The notes under the pieces are model-generated. The model was not told the origin of the DNA, made no database searches, and worked only from the letters and a program-made list of their open reading frames with translations. This document shows, piece after piece, positions 36,016-44,645 of a stretch of 64,000 nt of DNA (the stretch's first letter is position 1; each line of letters begins with the position of its first letter). The position numbers were made by a program, and so were the translations under genes. Source of the DNA: Halobacteriovorax vibrionivorans. GTDB lineage: Bacteria > Bdellovibrionota > Bacteriovoracia > Bacteriovoracales > Bacteriovoracaceae. The stretch spans positions 620,001-684,000 of the forward strand of contig NZ_QDKL01000002.1 of the NCBI RefSeq assembly GCF_003346865.1, written 5' to 3'.

Positions 36016-36579
36016 TTATTTTACGACGTGTTTTAGAATCTCAATCCCCTCATTTATCTTTTGCATAAATGAATCCCTACTCGATACAACATAGAAATTA
36101 GGATGAGCCGACCATACTTCTTTTAATTTACGGTCTAACTCGATAGCTTGATTATTCGTTTCATTGCGGTAAATATTATTTGAAGTAATATCACCACCAG
36201 AACATGCCCCTGTTTCAAAAAAGATAACAGCATCATATCGTTCTAATTCGTCATGAAAATTTGATTTAACTTTATCAAAGAACTCATCTCCGCCAGCAGG
36301 CCAATAAGCGAGCCCATCAAGAGTTCCCCGGTCACACAGAAGAATATGGTCTTTCTTTTGCTTTTCATAAATTGCCTCTAAGTTGACTTGATAATCGTAA
36401 ATCATTTTTTGAATATCTTTAACAACTTCAGGACGTTTATCTCTTTCAACACCAGATTGAAAAATCGAAGAAGCAGCTTCTGGAACAATCGCAAGTTTTG
36501 CAGTGACTAACTCTCTTTTAAATAGATCTAGGGCCGTAGTTTTTCCACCACCTGGTCCGCCTGTAACGACAATTTTCAA
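36016..36579 (-). CDS. P-loop AAA-type ATPase / kinase-like protein
   Basis: 187-residue soluble NTPase with Walker A GGPGGGKTT at 7-15 and a kinase-like lid motif CDRGTLDGLAYWP. It fits the AAA_28 / nucleotide-kinase-like family found as single-domain proteins. It starts with TTG, supported by GGAGAG 5 nt upstream. The target is unknown; similar proteins phosphorylate small molecules. It lies 53 nt downstream of the aminotransferase on the same strand. Confidence 0.75.
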   Translation of the reverse strand: MKIVVTGGPGGGKTTALDLFKRELVTAKLAIVPEAASSIFQSGVERDKRPEVVKDIQKMIYDYQVNLEAIYEKQKKDHILLCDRGTLDGLAYWPAGGDEFFDKVKSNFHDELERYDAVIFFETGACSGGDITSNNIYRNETNNQAIELDRKLKEVWSAHPNFYVVSSRDSFMQKINEGIEILKHVVK

Positions 36580-36632
36580 TTTAACTCTCCATGCTGAATT
36601 ATTTAAACTCTACTAACCATTCTATCATAGCT

Positions 36633-37925
36633 TTATAGAGTATTTAGAAATTCCTCTAGTCGATCACATGCTTTTTTAAGTTGAGGACAATTCGCTTCAA
36701 CAAAAGAATAATCTAGGCTATCTGAATCTTTAAGACTTGCTTCTTTATAAACATTCTCACCTTCATAATCTACGCTAGCGACTCTTACGGCCATCGCATC
36801 CTTAGGGAAGTAAAAATCACTACCAGGCAAAAGTGCAACATTATAGTTCTCAAAAATAAATTCTGATAATTCCACATCGTTGTGGATATTCTTACTTTTT
36901 AATTTCTCTTTAAAACTTCCAAAGTCTGGAAATAAGTAAAAAGCACCTTTTGGATGAGAACAAGATAGTCCCATATTTTTGAAACGATCATGAAGGTAGT
37001 TTCCACAAACTTCATGAACCCTAGTACAAGTTCTTATATAATTATCAATATCATTATCTATTGAATAAGCCTTTACAGCAGCATACTGAATTGGAGCTGA
37101 TACGGCACTAAATGTTTCACTAATCATTGCACTTAAGCATTTAATTACACTTTCCATTCCCTCAGGTGCATATAAGAACCCTAGTCGATAGCCACCGGCA
37201 GCGTGAGATTTAGATAATCCGCTAGAGATTAGTGTTCCTTCAGGATATATTTGATGAAAGCTTGCAAACTTACTTCCTGAGAAATTAATTAATGAATAGA
37301 TTTCATCAGCAATAACAATAACATTATGCTTACGACAAACTCTTGTTAACTCTTCAATCTCCTCTTTGTTATAAACGGCCCCAGTTGGATTACTAGGACT
37401 ATTAAAGATCAGAATTTTTTGTTTTTCATCAATATGTCTCTGACATGCTTCTTCAAGTTCACTTGCCGTTAATTTATACGAATTATCGACACTCGTAATC
37501 ACAGGGTCAATTTCTCGACCTTTGATATTTAATTGTGGACCATAGCTAACCCATGAAGGGGCAGGTACGATTACAGGACCTTCTAAAACATATAATGCTT
37601 GAAAGATTAGCTCCTTACTCCCTGGCCCTACTAAAATTCTATTTTCATCCAAGTTGTATTCAAATTTTTGGTTATAGTAATTTGCAATTGATTCACAAAG
37701 CTTAGGTAGACCTCTAGTTGGTAGATAATCTTTTTGATGTGAGTTATTAGCGAGTTCAGACTGTATTTTTTCATGGACGTGAAACGGTGATTGGCCAAAT
37801 CCAAGATGACAAATATCAAGGCCATCTGCTTTGGCCTTTCTGGCACGCATATTAATTGCAAGAGTTGCGGATTCTTTTAATTTTAAGACATTTGGGTTTA
37901 GAATTGGCTGTGTTTTTCTTTTCAT
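36633..37925 (-). CDS. PLP-dependent aminotransferase, class I/II
   Basis: 430-residue aminotransferase of the AspC/AlaT-like fold. It has SPSNPTG at 176-182, DEIY at 207-210 and the PLP Lys239 in SSGLSKSHAAGG, followed by YRLGF with the phosphate-binding Arg. Substrate specificity is not evident. No ribosome site precedes the ATG; TTGCCA and TAAAAA on the minus strand end 7 nt before it, so a leaderless mRNA is possible. The region upstream is shared with the divergent lipoprotein gene at 38110. Confidence 0.85.
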   Translation of the reverse strand: MKRKTQPILNPNVLKLKESATLAINMRARKAKADGLDICHLGFGQSPFHVHEKIQSELANNSHQKDYLPTRGLPKLCESIANYYNQKFEYNLDENRILVGPGSKELIFQALYVLEGPVIVPAPSWVSYGPQLNIKGREIDPVITSVDNSYKLTASELEEACQRHIDEKQKILIFNSPSNPTGAVYNKEEIEELTRVCRKHNVIVIADEIYSLINFSGSKFASFHQIYPEGTLISSGLSKSHAAGGYRLGFLYAPEGMESVIKCLSAMISETFSAVSAPIQYAAVKAYSIDNDIDNYIRTCTRVHEVCGNYLHDRFKNMGLSCSHPKGAFYLFPDFGSFKEKLKSKNIHNDVELSEFIFENYNVALLPGSDFYFPKDAMAVRVASVDYEGENVYKEASLKDSDSLDYSFVEANCPQLKKACDRLEEFLNTL

Positions 37926-37931
37926 AATAAA

Positions 37932-37959
37932 TTTTTAAATAAAATACAACGAGTGGCAA
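37932..37959 (-). promoter_or_regulatory. Candidate leaderless promoter of the aminotransferase
   Basis: Minus-strand TTGCCA (37959-37954), 16-nt spacer, TAAAAA (37937-37932). The predicted start coincides with the A of the ATG at 37925. Confidence 0.4.
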
Positions 37960-38036
37960 TCAGAAACTTTTTCCGAAGATTATAAGAAAGGACATCCTTT
38001 TATTAATACCTTAGACGATGAAATATCAAAGAATAT

Positions 38037-38078
38037 TTGATTTCTATCAAATTATTTCCGCATTATACGTAATATGAT
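38037..38078 (+). promoter_or_regulatory. FNR-consensus class II promoter of the sulfurtransferase-like lipoprotein
   Basis: Perfect FNR box TTGAT-TTCT-ATCAA at 38037-38050, then 22 nt, then TATGAT at 38073-38078. The box centre lies 41.5 nt from the predicted start at 38085. The leader of about 25 nt contains the AGGTGG ribosome site at 38098-38103. Confidence 0.7.
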
Positions 38079-38109
38079 CTAAGTTAGAATTATATAAAGG
38101 TGGATTTCA

Positions 38110-38646
38110 ATGAAAAGAATTATCATATTAACATTTGCTCTATTTCTCACAGCTTGCTCAAATTTTGACTCAGGCACAGCTCAGTTATCAAAAGAAGTTC
38201 GCGATAGCCAAGTCATTCAAAATACTGTCTATGTAGACAATCTTGCAATTGCAGCACAGCCAACAAAAGAAGACCTTAATAATGTAAAAAAAGAAGGATA
38301 TGAAATAGTTGTAAACTTAAGAAACCCAAATGAGTTTAAAGACTACAATGAAGCAAAGTATGTTTCAGAATTAAACCTGAGATATTACAACGTTCCTTTC
38401 TTTAATAATAAGAAAGAAATCAATATGAGATCCTTAAAAATGGTTTCTAAGCTTATAAAGGATAATCCAAATAAGAAAATATATATTCACTGCTCAAGTG
38501 GAAATAGAGTTTCTGCATGGTACCTCACTCACCTACATTCAGAAGAAGGTCTAAGCCTTGATCAGGCAACAAAAATTGCACGAAGAACTGGATTAACAAA
38601 ACCAGCACTTGAGAAAAGAATTCTAAAATCAATCAGTAAGAACTAA
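38110..38646 (+). CDS. Lipoprotein with DUF442-type sulfurtransferase/phosphatase-like domain
   Basis: 178-residue predicted lipoprotein (lipobox LTAC, Cys16). The domain begins at VYVDNLAIAAQPTKED and ends in the active-site loop IHCSSGNRVSAW with Cys128 and Arg133. The Cys-to-Arg spacing is CX4R, one residue shorter than in classical tyrosine phosphatases (CX5R) and like rhodaneses and the DUF442/TIGR01244 family. A sulfur-transfer role in the periplasm is therefore more likely than phosphatase. The promoter has an exact FNR box. Partner genes are not evident. Confidence 0.8.
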   Translation: MKRIIILTFALFLTACSNFDSGTAQLSKEVRDSQVIQNTVYVDNLAIAAQPTKEDLNNVKKEGYEIVVNLRNPNEFKDYNEAKYVSELNLRYYNVPFFNNKKEINMRSLKMVSKLIKDNPNKKIYIHCSSGNRVSAWYLTHLHSEEGLSLDQATKIARRTGLTKPALEKRILKSISKN

Positions 38647-38725
38647 TAAAATTCAGTATCATCAGTATTAAAGACTAATAAATATATTTAGAAGGGATGT
38701 TAGTTAAATAGCATTCCTTTATTTC

Positions 38726-38768
38726 TTGATAAAAATCATATCTTTTTTCTTAATGTAGTTCCTACAGT
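38726..38768 (+). promoter_or_regulatory. Candidate FNR-type promoter of the CZB chemoreceptor
   Basis: TTGAT-AAAA-ATCAT at 38726-38739 has one mismatch to the FNR box. TACAGT at 38763-38768 follows after 23 nt. The predicted start at 38775 leaves the AAGAGG ribosome site intact. Confidence 0.5.
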
Positions 38769-38784
38769 AGCCGAAAAGAGGTTT

Positions 38785-39885
38785 ATGGGAATACTAAAAT
38801 TTAGAAAGCAACACTCAAAGAAAGTTGAAAATGAGAAGGTTAAAACTCTTATTCAGGAACAAATTGTTCAAGAGAGAACCCTTCAAGAAAACCTTGAACG
38901 TGTAAACACATTAGAAGTTGAAAATGACTTTCTAAAGAGAAAGATAGCGCTTCTTGAAAATGAAAATTACAAATTAAAAGAAGGCCTAACTAATATTCAA
39001 GGGAATATGGGTGACTCTGTTGAAAATAGTTATCAAGCGCTAGAAAAGCTCAATGAGGTTGACTCTTCAATGGATGAAATCCGCCAAGACTCTAAAGAGA
39101 TCTTAGATGATATTATGAGCCTAGAAAGTAATATGGAATATACTTCAAAGTCCTCAACTGATATTGAAGAAGGGGTAAATGCAATCCTAGAAGCGATTGA
39201 AGGAATTTCTACAATAGCTTTTCAATCAAAGATGCTCTCATTTAATGCTTCCGTTGAAGCGGCCAGAGCAGGAGAGGCAGGAAAAGGATTTGCTGTTGTT
39301 GCAGAGGAAGTCCAAAAACTTGCAACTTCTACGACAGACTTACTAAATCATATTAAAGAGAAAACTGATTACTTCACAACAATATCTAAAACACTTCAAG
39401 AGTCAGCACAAGAGTCCTTGAGAAAAACAAAAGATATTAATACTCGAATTGATAATTTCAATACTACTATTGCAGATACAACGGTGAAAAATAAAGATGC
39501 ACTTAATGATATTAGTGCAACTAATGATGAGATCTTTATGAGCTTAGCAAAACTAGATCATGTCATTTGGAAAATTAATACTTATATTTCAATTATTGAA
39601 GAGAAGCCTACATTCGACTTTGTTGACCACCATAACTGTCGTCTTGGTAAGTGGTATTACCAAGGAGAAGGTCAAGAGAGCTTCTCACACTTGAATTGTT
39701 TTTCTCACATAGAAAGTGACCATGCCCACGTCCACAATGGCACAAAGCATATCTTCGACTATCTAAGTAATGTAAAAGAAAATATTGAGCATATTACAGA
39801 TGGCATCAATGAGATGGAAAGAGCAAGTGAAGGTGTTTTTGATGGGCTTGATCGAATCTTAGATGAGAAGAAGCGAAGTGCTTAA
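38785..39885 (+). CDS. Soluble chemoreceptor with C-terminal CZB zinc-binding domain
   Basis: 366-residue cytoplasmic methyl-accepting protein without transmembrane segments. A coiled coil (about 20-75) is followed by a short signalling domain with the hairpin tip [23 protein letters not shown] and [14 protein letters not shown]. The C-terminal CZB domain has the zinc ligands His259 (LDHVIWK), Cys285 (HHNCRLGKW) and His residues around 313-317. CZB domains sense zinc-linked redox signals such as hypochlorite in other bacteria and can control diguanylate cyclases or chemotaxis. The promoter shows an FNR-like box. Confidence 0.9.
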   Translation: MGILKFRKQHSKKVENEKVKTLIQEQIVQERTLQENLERVNTLEVENDFLKRKIALLENENYKLKEGLTNIQGNMGDSVENSYQALEKLNEVDSSMDEIRQDSKEILDDIMSLESNMEYTSKSSTDIEEGVNAILEAIEGISTIAFQSKMLSFNASVEAARAGEAGKGFAVVAEEVQKLATSTTDLLNHIKEKTDYFTTISKTLQESAQESLRKTKDINTRIDNFNTTIADTTVKNKDALNDISATNDEIFMSLAKLDHVIWKINTYISIIEEKPTFDFVDHHNCRLGKWYYQGEGQESFSHLNCFSHIESDHAHVHNGTKHIFDYLSNVKENIEHITDGINEMERASEGVFDGLDRILDEKKRSA

Positions 39886-39969
39886 ACTCGACTATAATAC
39901 AGTAGTATATTTAAGATGATTTCTATTTCTTAGCATGAGATAATCCAAAAAAGACGAAAAAGGATGCTT

Positions 39970-41355
39970 ATGGATTATCGAATTGAGACAGATAGTAATG
40001 GTGAAATTAAAGTTCAAACTAATCACTACTGGGGTGCTCAAACCCAACGCTCACTTCAAAATTTCAAAATTGGCTCAGACCATTTCCCTCGAGAAATGAT
40101 CCGTGCCTTAGGTATTCTTAAAAAAGGTGCGGCCCTGGCCAATCTAGAGCTTAAGAAGATATCTAAAGATAAGGTTGATCTAATCATTCAAGCCGCTGAT
40201 GAAGTAATTGCTGGCAAATTAGATGAGCACTTCCCTCTTGTCGTTTGGCAAACAGGCTCTGGAACTCAAACAAATATGAACGCCAATGAAGTTATTTCAA
40301 ACCGCGCAATTGAATTAGCAGGTGGAGAGATGGGAAGTAAATCACCTATCCATCCAAATGATGACGTTAATAAATCACAGTCTTCAAATGACACATTTCC
40401 AACAGCTATGCATATTGCAGCTGTTGAGCAAATTGAAGATAAGCTTATTCCTAGTCTCGAAAGACTTATTTCATCATTTGATGAGAAAACAAAAGACTTT
40501 CAAGATATTGTTAAGATTGGAAGAACTCACCTAATGGATGCAACTCCCCTAACTTTAGGTCAGGAGTTCTCTGGTTATACAGCACAACTTAAAAGTGCAA
40601 AGAAAGACATTTTATACACTCTAAATAACTTAAGAGAATTGGCCCTTGGTGGAACAGCTGTAGGAACAGGTCTAAACACTCACCCAGACTATGCAGACTT
40701 AGTCGCTAAAAAGATTTCAGAAATTTCTGGTAAGAAGTTTATTACGGCAGCTAATAAATTCGAATCACTAGCAGCACATGATGCAATTGTTGCAGGATCT
40801 GGTGCAATGAAAAGACTTGCGACAGCCCTGATGAAAATTGCTAATGATATACGTTGGCTTGCAAGTGGACCACGCTGTGGAATTGGAGAAATATCTATTC
40901 CTGCAAATGAGCCGGGCTCTTCAATTATGCCAGGTAAAGTGAACCCTACTCAATGCGAGGCCATAACGATGGTATGTGTCCAAGTACTAGGAAATGATGC
41001 GGCCATTGGCTTTGCTGGATCTCAAGGAAACTTTGAACTCAATGTCTATAAACCAGTCATGATTCATAATTTTCTTCATTCGCTAAATCTTCTTGCTGAT
41101 TCAATGGAATCTTTTAACGATAACTGTGTTATTGGAATCGAGCCAAATAAAGAGAATATAGAAAAACATCTAAATAATTCTCTAATGCTCGTTACAGCAC
41201 TCAATCAACATATTGGCTATGATAACGCAGCCAAAATAGCTAAGAATGCTCATCATAAAGGAATTACTTTAAAAGAGTCTGCAGTTGAGCTTGGTATTCT
41301 AACAGAAGAAGAGTTTCAGATGTATGTTGTGCCATCTAGGATGACACAACCTTAG
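39970..41355 (+). CDS. fumC: Fumarate hydratase class II
   Basis: 461-residue tetrameric hydratase interconverting fumarate and malate. It has [29 protein letters not shown], the catalytic SS-loop [15 protein letters not shown] and KPVMIHN. The ATG at 39970 (MDYRIETD) has AGG 6 nt upstream; an ATG at 39964 is also in frame. Class II enzymes lack iron-sulfur clusters, so this one is stable to oxygen. It is convergent with the small exported protein of the TonB operon. Confidence 0.95.
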   Translation: MDYRIETDSNGEIKVQTNHYWGAQTQRSLQNFKIGSDHFPREMIRALGILKKGAALANLELKKISKDKVDLIIQAADEVIAGKLDEHFPLVVWQTGSGTQTNMNANEVISNRAIELAGGEMGSKSPIHPNDDVNKSQSSNDTFPTAMHIAAVEQIEDKLIPSLERLISSFDEKTKDFQDIVKIGRTHLMDATPLTLGQEFSGYTAQLKSAKKDILYTLNNLRELALGGTAVGTGLNTHPDYADLVAKKISEISGKKFITAANKFESLAAHDAIVAGSGAMKRLATALMKIANDIRWLASGPRCGIGEISIPANEPGSSIMPGKVNPTQCEAITMVCVQVLGNDAAIGFAGSQGNFELNVYKPVMIHNFLHSLNLLADSMESFNDNCVIGIEPNKENIEKHLNNSLMLVTALNQHIGYDNAAKIAKNAHHKGITLKESAVELGILTEEEFQMYVVPSRMTQP

Positions 41356-41360
41356 AAAAG

Positions 41361-41843
41361 TTATTTTTTATTGTAGTAGTATATTGGTGATCCACCAGCT
41401 TCACGACATGTCTTATAATTTGTAAAAGTGTCTTTTACACTTAGAACAAGCTTTCCATCGTTGTACTCGTAATCAAAGATTGAGCCATTAGATTCTACAC
41501 CAAAGTGTTGCTTTTTAAGTATTCCTTCCCATATTCCAAGGTTACAATCTACGTAAGACATTTCAAGTCCACCTTGGTACTGACCTGGCCCAACATATTT
41601 AAAATCTCCTGAATTGATTTGAGTACAGTTTAGAAGATATGGTGCCCACTTTGCACTCTTAGCAATTGCAGTCATTTCAGCTTTTTCTTCTTCAACTTTA
41701 AGAGTTACATTGTATCTCATGAATGCACCTCCAAGTTTTAGAGTCTCACCTGTCGTACATTCAATACGATCAAGAAGATAAGTCCCCTGTGGAATCATTG
41801 CAAAGCTAGATGCCGTAAGTAATAAGGCCAAAAGTGTTTTCAT
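41361..41843 (-). CDS. Small exported protein of the TonB operon, hypothetical
   Basis: 160-residue secreted protein with signal peptide (MKTLLALLLTASSFA) and four Cys in the mature part, likely two disulfides. It starts from GGAG 5 nt upstream and follows the receptor stop by 15 nt, so it belongs to the tonB-receptor operon. Aromatic residues and Gly are evenly spread as in small beta-barrel or lipocalin-like folds, but no family is recognised. It may act as a periplasmic or extracellular ligand carrier for the receptor. Confidence 0.65.
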   Translation of the reverse strand: MKTLLALLLTASSFAMIPQGTYLLDRIECTTGETLKLGGAFMRYNVTLKVEEEKAEMTAIAKSAKWAPYLLNCTQINSGDFKYVGPGQYQGGLEMSYVDCNLGIWEGILKKQHFGVESNGSIFDYEYNDGKLVLSVKDTFTNYKTCREAGGSPIYYYNKK

Positions 41844-41858
41844 AAAAACTCCGAATTG

Positions 41859-43892
41859 TTAAAAATGTTTTATCTTATATTGAATACTTAATTTAAAATT
41901 TTGTCCTACTTCAGGAATATAAGAGCCATGTCTACGATATGACTTATCAGTTAAGTTATCAAGTCTTGTTGTTAGCGTCATCCCTTCAAGGGCACCTTTT
42001 CTAAATTCTTTCGAGGCAAAGATATTATGAAGTGTATAGCCTGCTGTCGCAGTTGTACGCTCAAGAGTATTTGGATTGACTCGATCTTGTCTCATTGCCA
42101 TTACAGCATCGTATCCAACTTTAATTCCATATTGATCAAGATGATAATTAATACCAAATGAATATGTATTGGCCGGCATATTTGAAAGCCAAATCTCTCT
42201 GGACTCATCCCAACCGACATTTCTGGAGTAATTTGCACGAACCTCTAATTGGTCATATAGATAACCGATTTCCACTTCTTGCCCATACAATGAAACTCGA
42301 TCACGATTTACAAATTGCGTTGTTCCGTTTTTACCGTCCACAATTGCGTAATCAGTGATCTCTTGATCAATATAATCTTTCGCAACAGATTTATAGCCAC
42401 TCGCCTTAAAAGTGAGTAAATCATAATCTGAAAATAATTGTTTTTTAAATTCGACACCAAACTCTATTGTTTCAGATGTTTCAGGTTTTAGGTTTAAATT
42501 GGAAACAAAGTAATTATCAGAGATAAAGAAACCATCTCCTGGACGATGAAGCCCTGTAGCATAAACCTCTTGAACATCAGGACTATTAAAACCTTGAGAA
42601 AGACTACTAAAGAGATTCAATCCACCTACTTCATAATTAATTAAAACTTTTGATGATAGATTACTATCTTTAACATCACGATAATCAAATTTCTTAGACT
42701 CTAGCTCATAGTCACTGAAACGAATCCCAGGAGCAATTGTCACCCCACCAACTTTATAATTAACTTCTCCAAAGGCAGCTAGTTCTGTTATTTGTCCATC
42801 TGGATAATCTGAGACATTCTCATTTGAGCTCTTACCAGTCACATTATCAATCGTTGCATCAGAACCAATAAAGAAAGAAAGTTCATCATTGATTTTAAAC
42901 TTCTTCTTTGCTCTTGCTCCAATCGTTTCGATATTTCTTTCTTCAGTGCGATTATCACTATCACGCTCTTGTTTATTGAATTGCTCAGAATAATAAACTA
43001 ATCCATTTATATCAGTAGATATATAATTTAGAGTTGCAGCATGCCTTTTGATATTTGTCTTACCCTGTAGACTTGTAAGGGAGCTTGGTGGATCTAGAGT
43101 TGCATTTAGAGGCGAATCATCCTCTAGCTCATAGAGCTCACCAGATACTTTTAATCTCCTTGCCTTTCCTAAATCAAAAGAAAACTTAGACAAGAAATTT
43201 AAACTTTCAAACTCTGAATTTCTAAGCGTCGATCCATCACTTAATTTGATATCTTTTGCATCTTTTACATTGGCACTTAAGAGATAGTCTCCCTTATCAA
43301 TAAGACCAAATGTCTTAATGGCCTGCCCATTTAAATTAGAGGCTTCTTCATAAGAGTACTTTAAAATACTTCCAGCTTTCTCCCCTCTGGCCAAATAGTC
43401 TCGCCCATCCTTTGTGACAAAAGACATTCCTCCACCAAGGCTAATCCCTTGAGAATAATCTGTATTCGACTTGAAGATATCTACTTTTTTAATACTGTCT
43501 GGATCAATAGCAAGATGTGAATAATTGTGGTTTGAAAAGAAGAAGGTTTGACTAACACCGTCCACATTAACAAATATCTTATTTGCTTCAAGCCCTCTAA
43601 TTTGAGGAGTCTCACCTATTGAGCGCGGTCCACCTTTTGTTGTGGCACTTGCTGTTTTCTTTAAGACATCATCTAAACTTTGTGCAACCTCTTCTTCTAA
43701 ATCATCTGAGCTTACTTCATCTTGTAAGCCTAGAGTTTTGGATTGAACTTCTTGGGCACTTTCAATTTCATCGGTAATATAAATCGACTCAAGACGATTT
43801 ACGTCTTGTGCAAGAATAGGTGAATTTGTGAGAAGGCCTAATAAAACTATTGAAAACACAGGAGTGTATTGGCCGTCAAACTTTTTTATCAT
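41859..43892 (-). CDS. TonB-dependent outer-membrane receptor, heme/iron type
   Basis: 677-residue outer-membrane receptor. The signal peptide ends near SPILAQDVN. The N-terminal plug has the order TPQIRGLEANKIFVNVDG, VSQ, HLAIDPDSIKKVDIFKS and GGGMSFVTK seen in heme/hemoglobin and related receptors. The barrel follows, ending in GQNFKLSIQYKIKHF with terminal Phe. Imported ligand is likely heme or a metal chelate; a Fur box was not clear. It is preceded by tonB (gap 76 nt) and followed by the small exported protein. Confidence 0.9.
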   Translation of the reverse strand: MIKKFDGQYTPVFSIVLLGLLTNSPILAQDVNRLESIYITDEIESAQEVQSKTLGLQDEVSSDDLEEEVAQSLDDVLKKTASATTKGGPRSIGETPQIRGLEANKIFVNVDGVSQTFFFSNHNYSHLAIDPDSIKKVDIFKSNTDYSQGISLGGGMSFVTKDGRDYLARGEKAGSILKYSYEEASNLNGQAIKTFGLIDKGDYLLSANVKDAKDIKLSDGSTLRNSEFESLNFLSKFSFDLGKARRLKVSGELYELEDDSPLNATLDPPSSLTSLQGKTNIKRHAATLNYISTDINGLVYYSEQFNKQERDSDNRTEERNIETIGARAKKKFKINDELSFFIGSDATIDNVTGKSSNENVSDYPDGQITELAAFGEVNYKVGGVTIAPGIRFSDYELESKKFDYRDVKDSNLSSKVLINYEVGGLNLFSSLSQGFNSPDVQEVYATGLHRPGDGFFISDNYFVSNLNLKPETSETIEFGVEFKKQLFSDYDLLTFKASGYKSVAKDYIDQEITDYAIVDGKNGTTQFVNRDRVSLYGQEVEIGYLYDQLEVRANYSRNVGWDESREIWLSNMPANTYSFGINYHLDQYGIKVGYDAVMAMRQDRVNPNTLERTTATAGYTLHNIFASKEFRKGALEGMTLTTRLDNLTDKSYRRHGSYIPEVGQNFKLSIQYKIKHF

Positions 43893-43968
43893 GGAAGCAA
43901 ACTACCATAAATGAACCAATTTTTGGAATGGTTTTCAAGCACTTGCTAGATATTACAATATATTGATT

Positions 43969-44559
43969 TTACAATAATTCGTATTTAATTGGGATCGCAA
44001 TTTTAAGAACTTCAGACTTCAAAAAGTCAGGCATCTCAGGCAGCTCGTTTAAGTCTTCTATGGTTTCAAGGGCCGACTTATCTAAGATGGCATGGCCGCT
44101 ACCTTTTTTAATTCGAATATTTGAAAGATTCTTTGGGTATGAGACTTCAAAGTATATATCCACAACACCTTGTTTTTTAAGCATTTTTGCAATTTTAGGA
44201 TAGCGCTTTCTTGCAAGAATTTCATCTCTGACTCTCTTTAGATATCTTGCCTTTTGCGTTTCTTGTCCACTGTTAACGACCTTTTTTGGATTAGGTGCAT
44301 TTTCAAGACTATGCTCTTTTACAACCTTCCTTTTTTTAGAAACAACTTTCTTGGCCTTCTTTACAACTTTCTCTTCTACCTTTTGTTCAAGGCTATTCTT
44401 TATTTTAACTATACGCTTAACTTGAATTCTTTGAGATTGATTCTTTGAATAATGAAGATTTGCGCTATCTTCTTTACTTTGAGTAGAAGATGCAAAAAGC
44501 AGCAGGCCATGAAGACCTGCTGATATGATTGCTGTATATAAAAAAGTATTTTTGCGCAT
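43969..44559 (-). CDS. TonB-family energy transducer
   Basis: 196-residue TonB-like protein. The N-terminal transmembrane segment carries the SxxxH motif (SAGLH, Ser13 and His17) needed for coupling to ExbB/ExbD. The middle is Lys/Val-rich (KKVVSKKRKVVKE) instead of Pro-rich, and the C-terminal domain has YPKNLSNIRIKKGSGHAILDKSALETI. I chose the ATG at 44559 because the TTG at 44598 adds a poor extension. It should energise the adjacent receptor. No exbB/exbD is nearby, so a remote ExbBD is presumed. Confidence 0.85.
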   Translation of the reverse strand: MRKNTFLYTAIISAGLHGLLLFASSTQSKEDSANLHYSKNQSQRIQVKRIVKIKNSLEQKVEEKVVKKAKKVVSKKRKVVKEHSLENAPNPKKVVNSGQETQKARYLKRVRDEILARKRYPKIAKMLKKQGVVDIYFEVSYPKNLSNIRIKKGSGHAILDKSALETIEDLNELPEMPDFLKSEVLKIAIPIKYELL

Positions 44560-44645
44560 ATGAACTATTATTATCACTAAAATAGTTAAGATTCTCAAAT
44601 CCTTTATCTATAATGTAGATTTTTCATCACATTTTACGCTGATTT

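Noticed and set aside
38110..38646. Classical protein tyrosine phosphatase call for the lipoprotein
   Set aside because: The active-site loop is one residue short (CX4R), so a DUF442/sulfurtransferase-like call is safer.
44560..44645. Fur box upstream of tonB
   Set aside because: TGATAAT half-sites occur (near 44567-44573), but the second half does not match the 7-1-7 palindrome; too weak to call.
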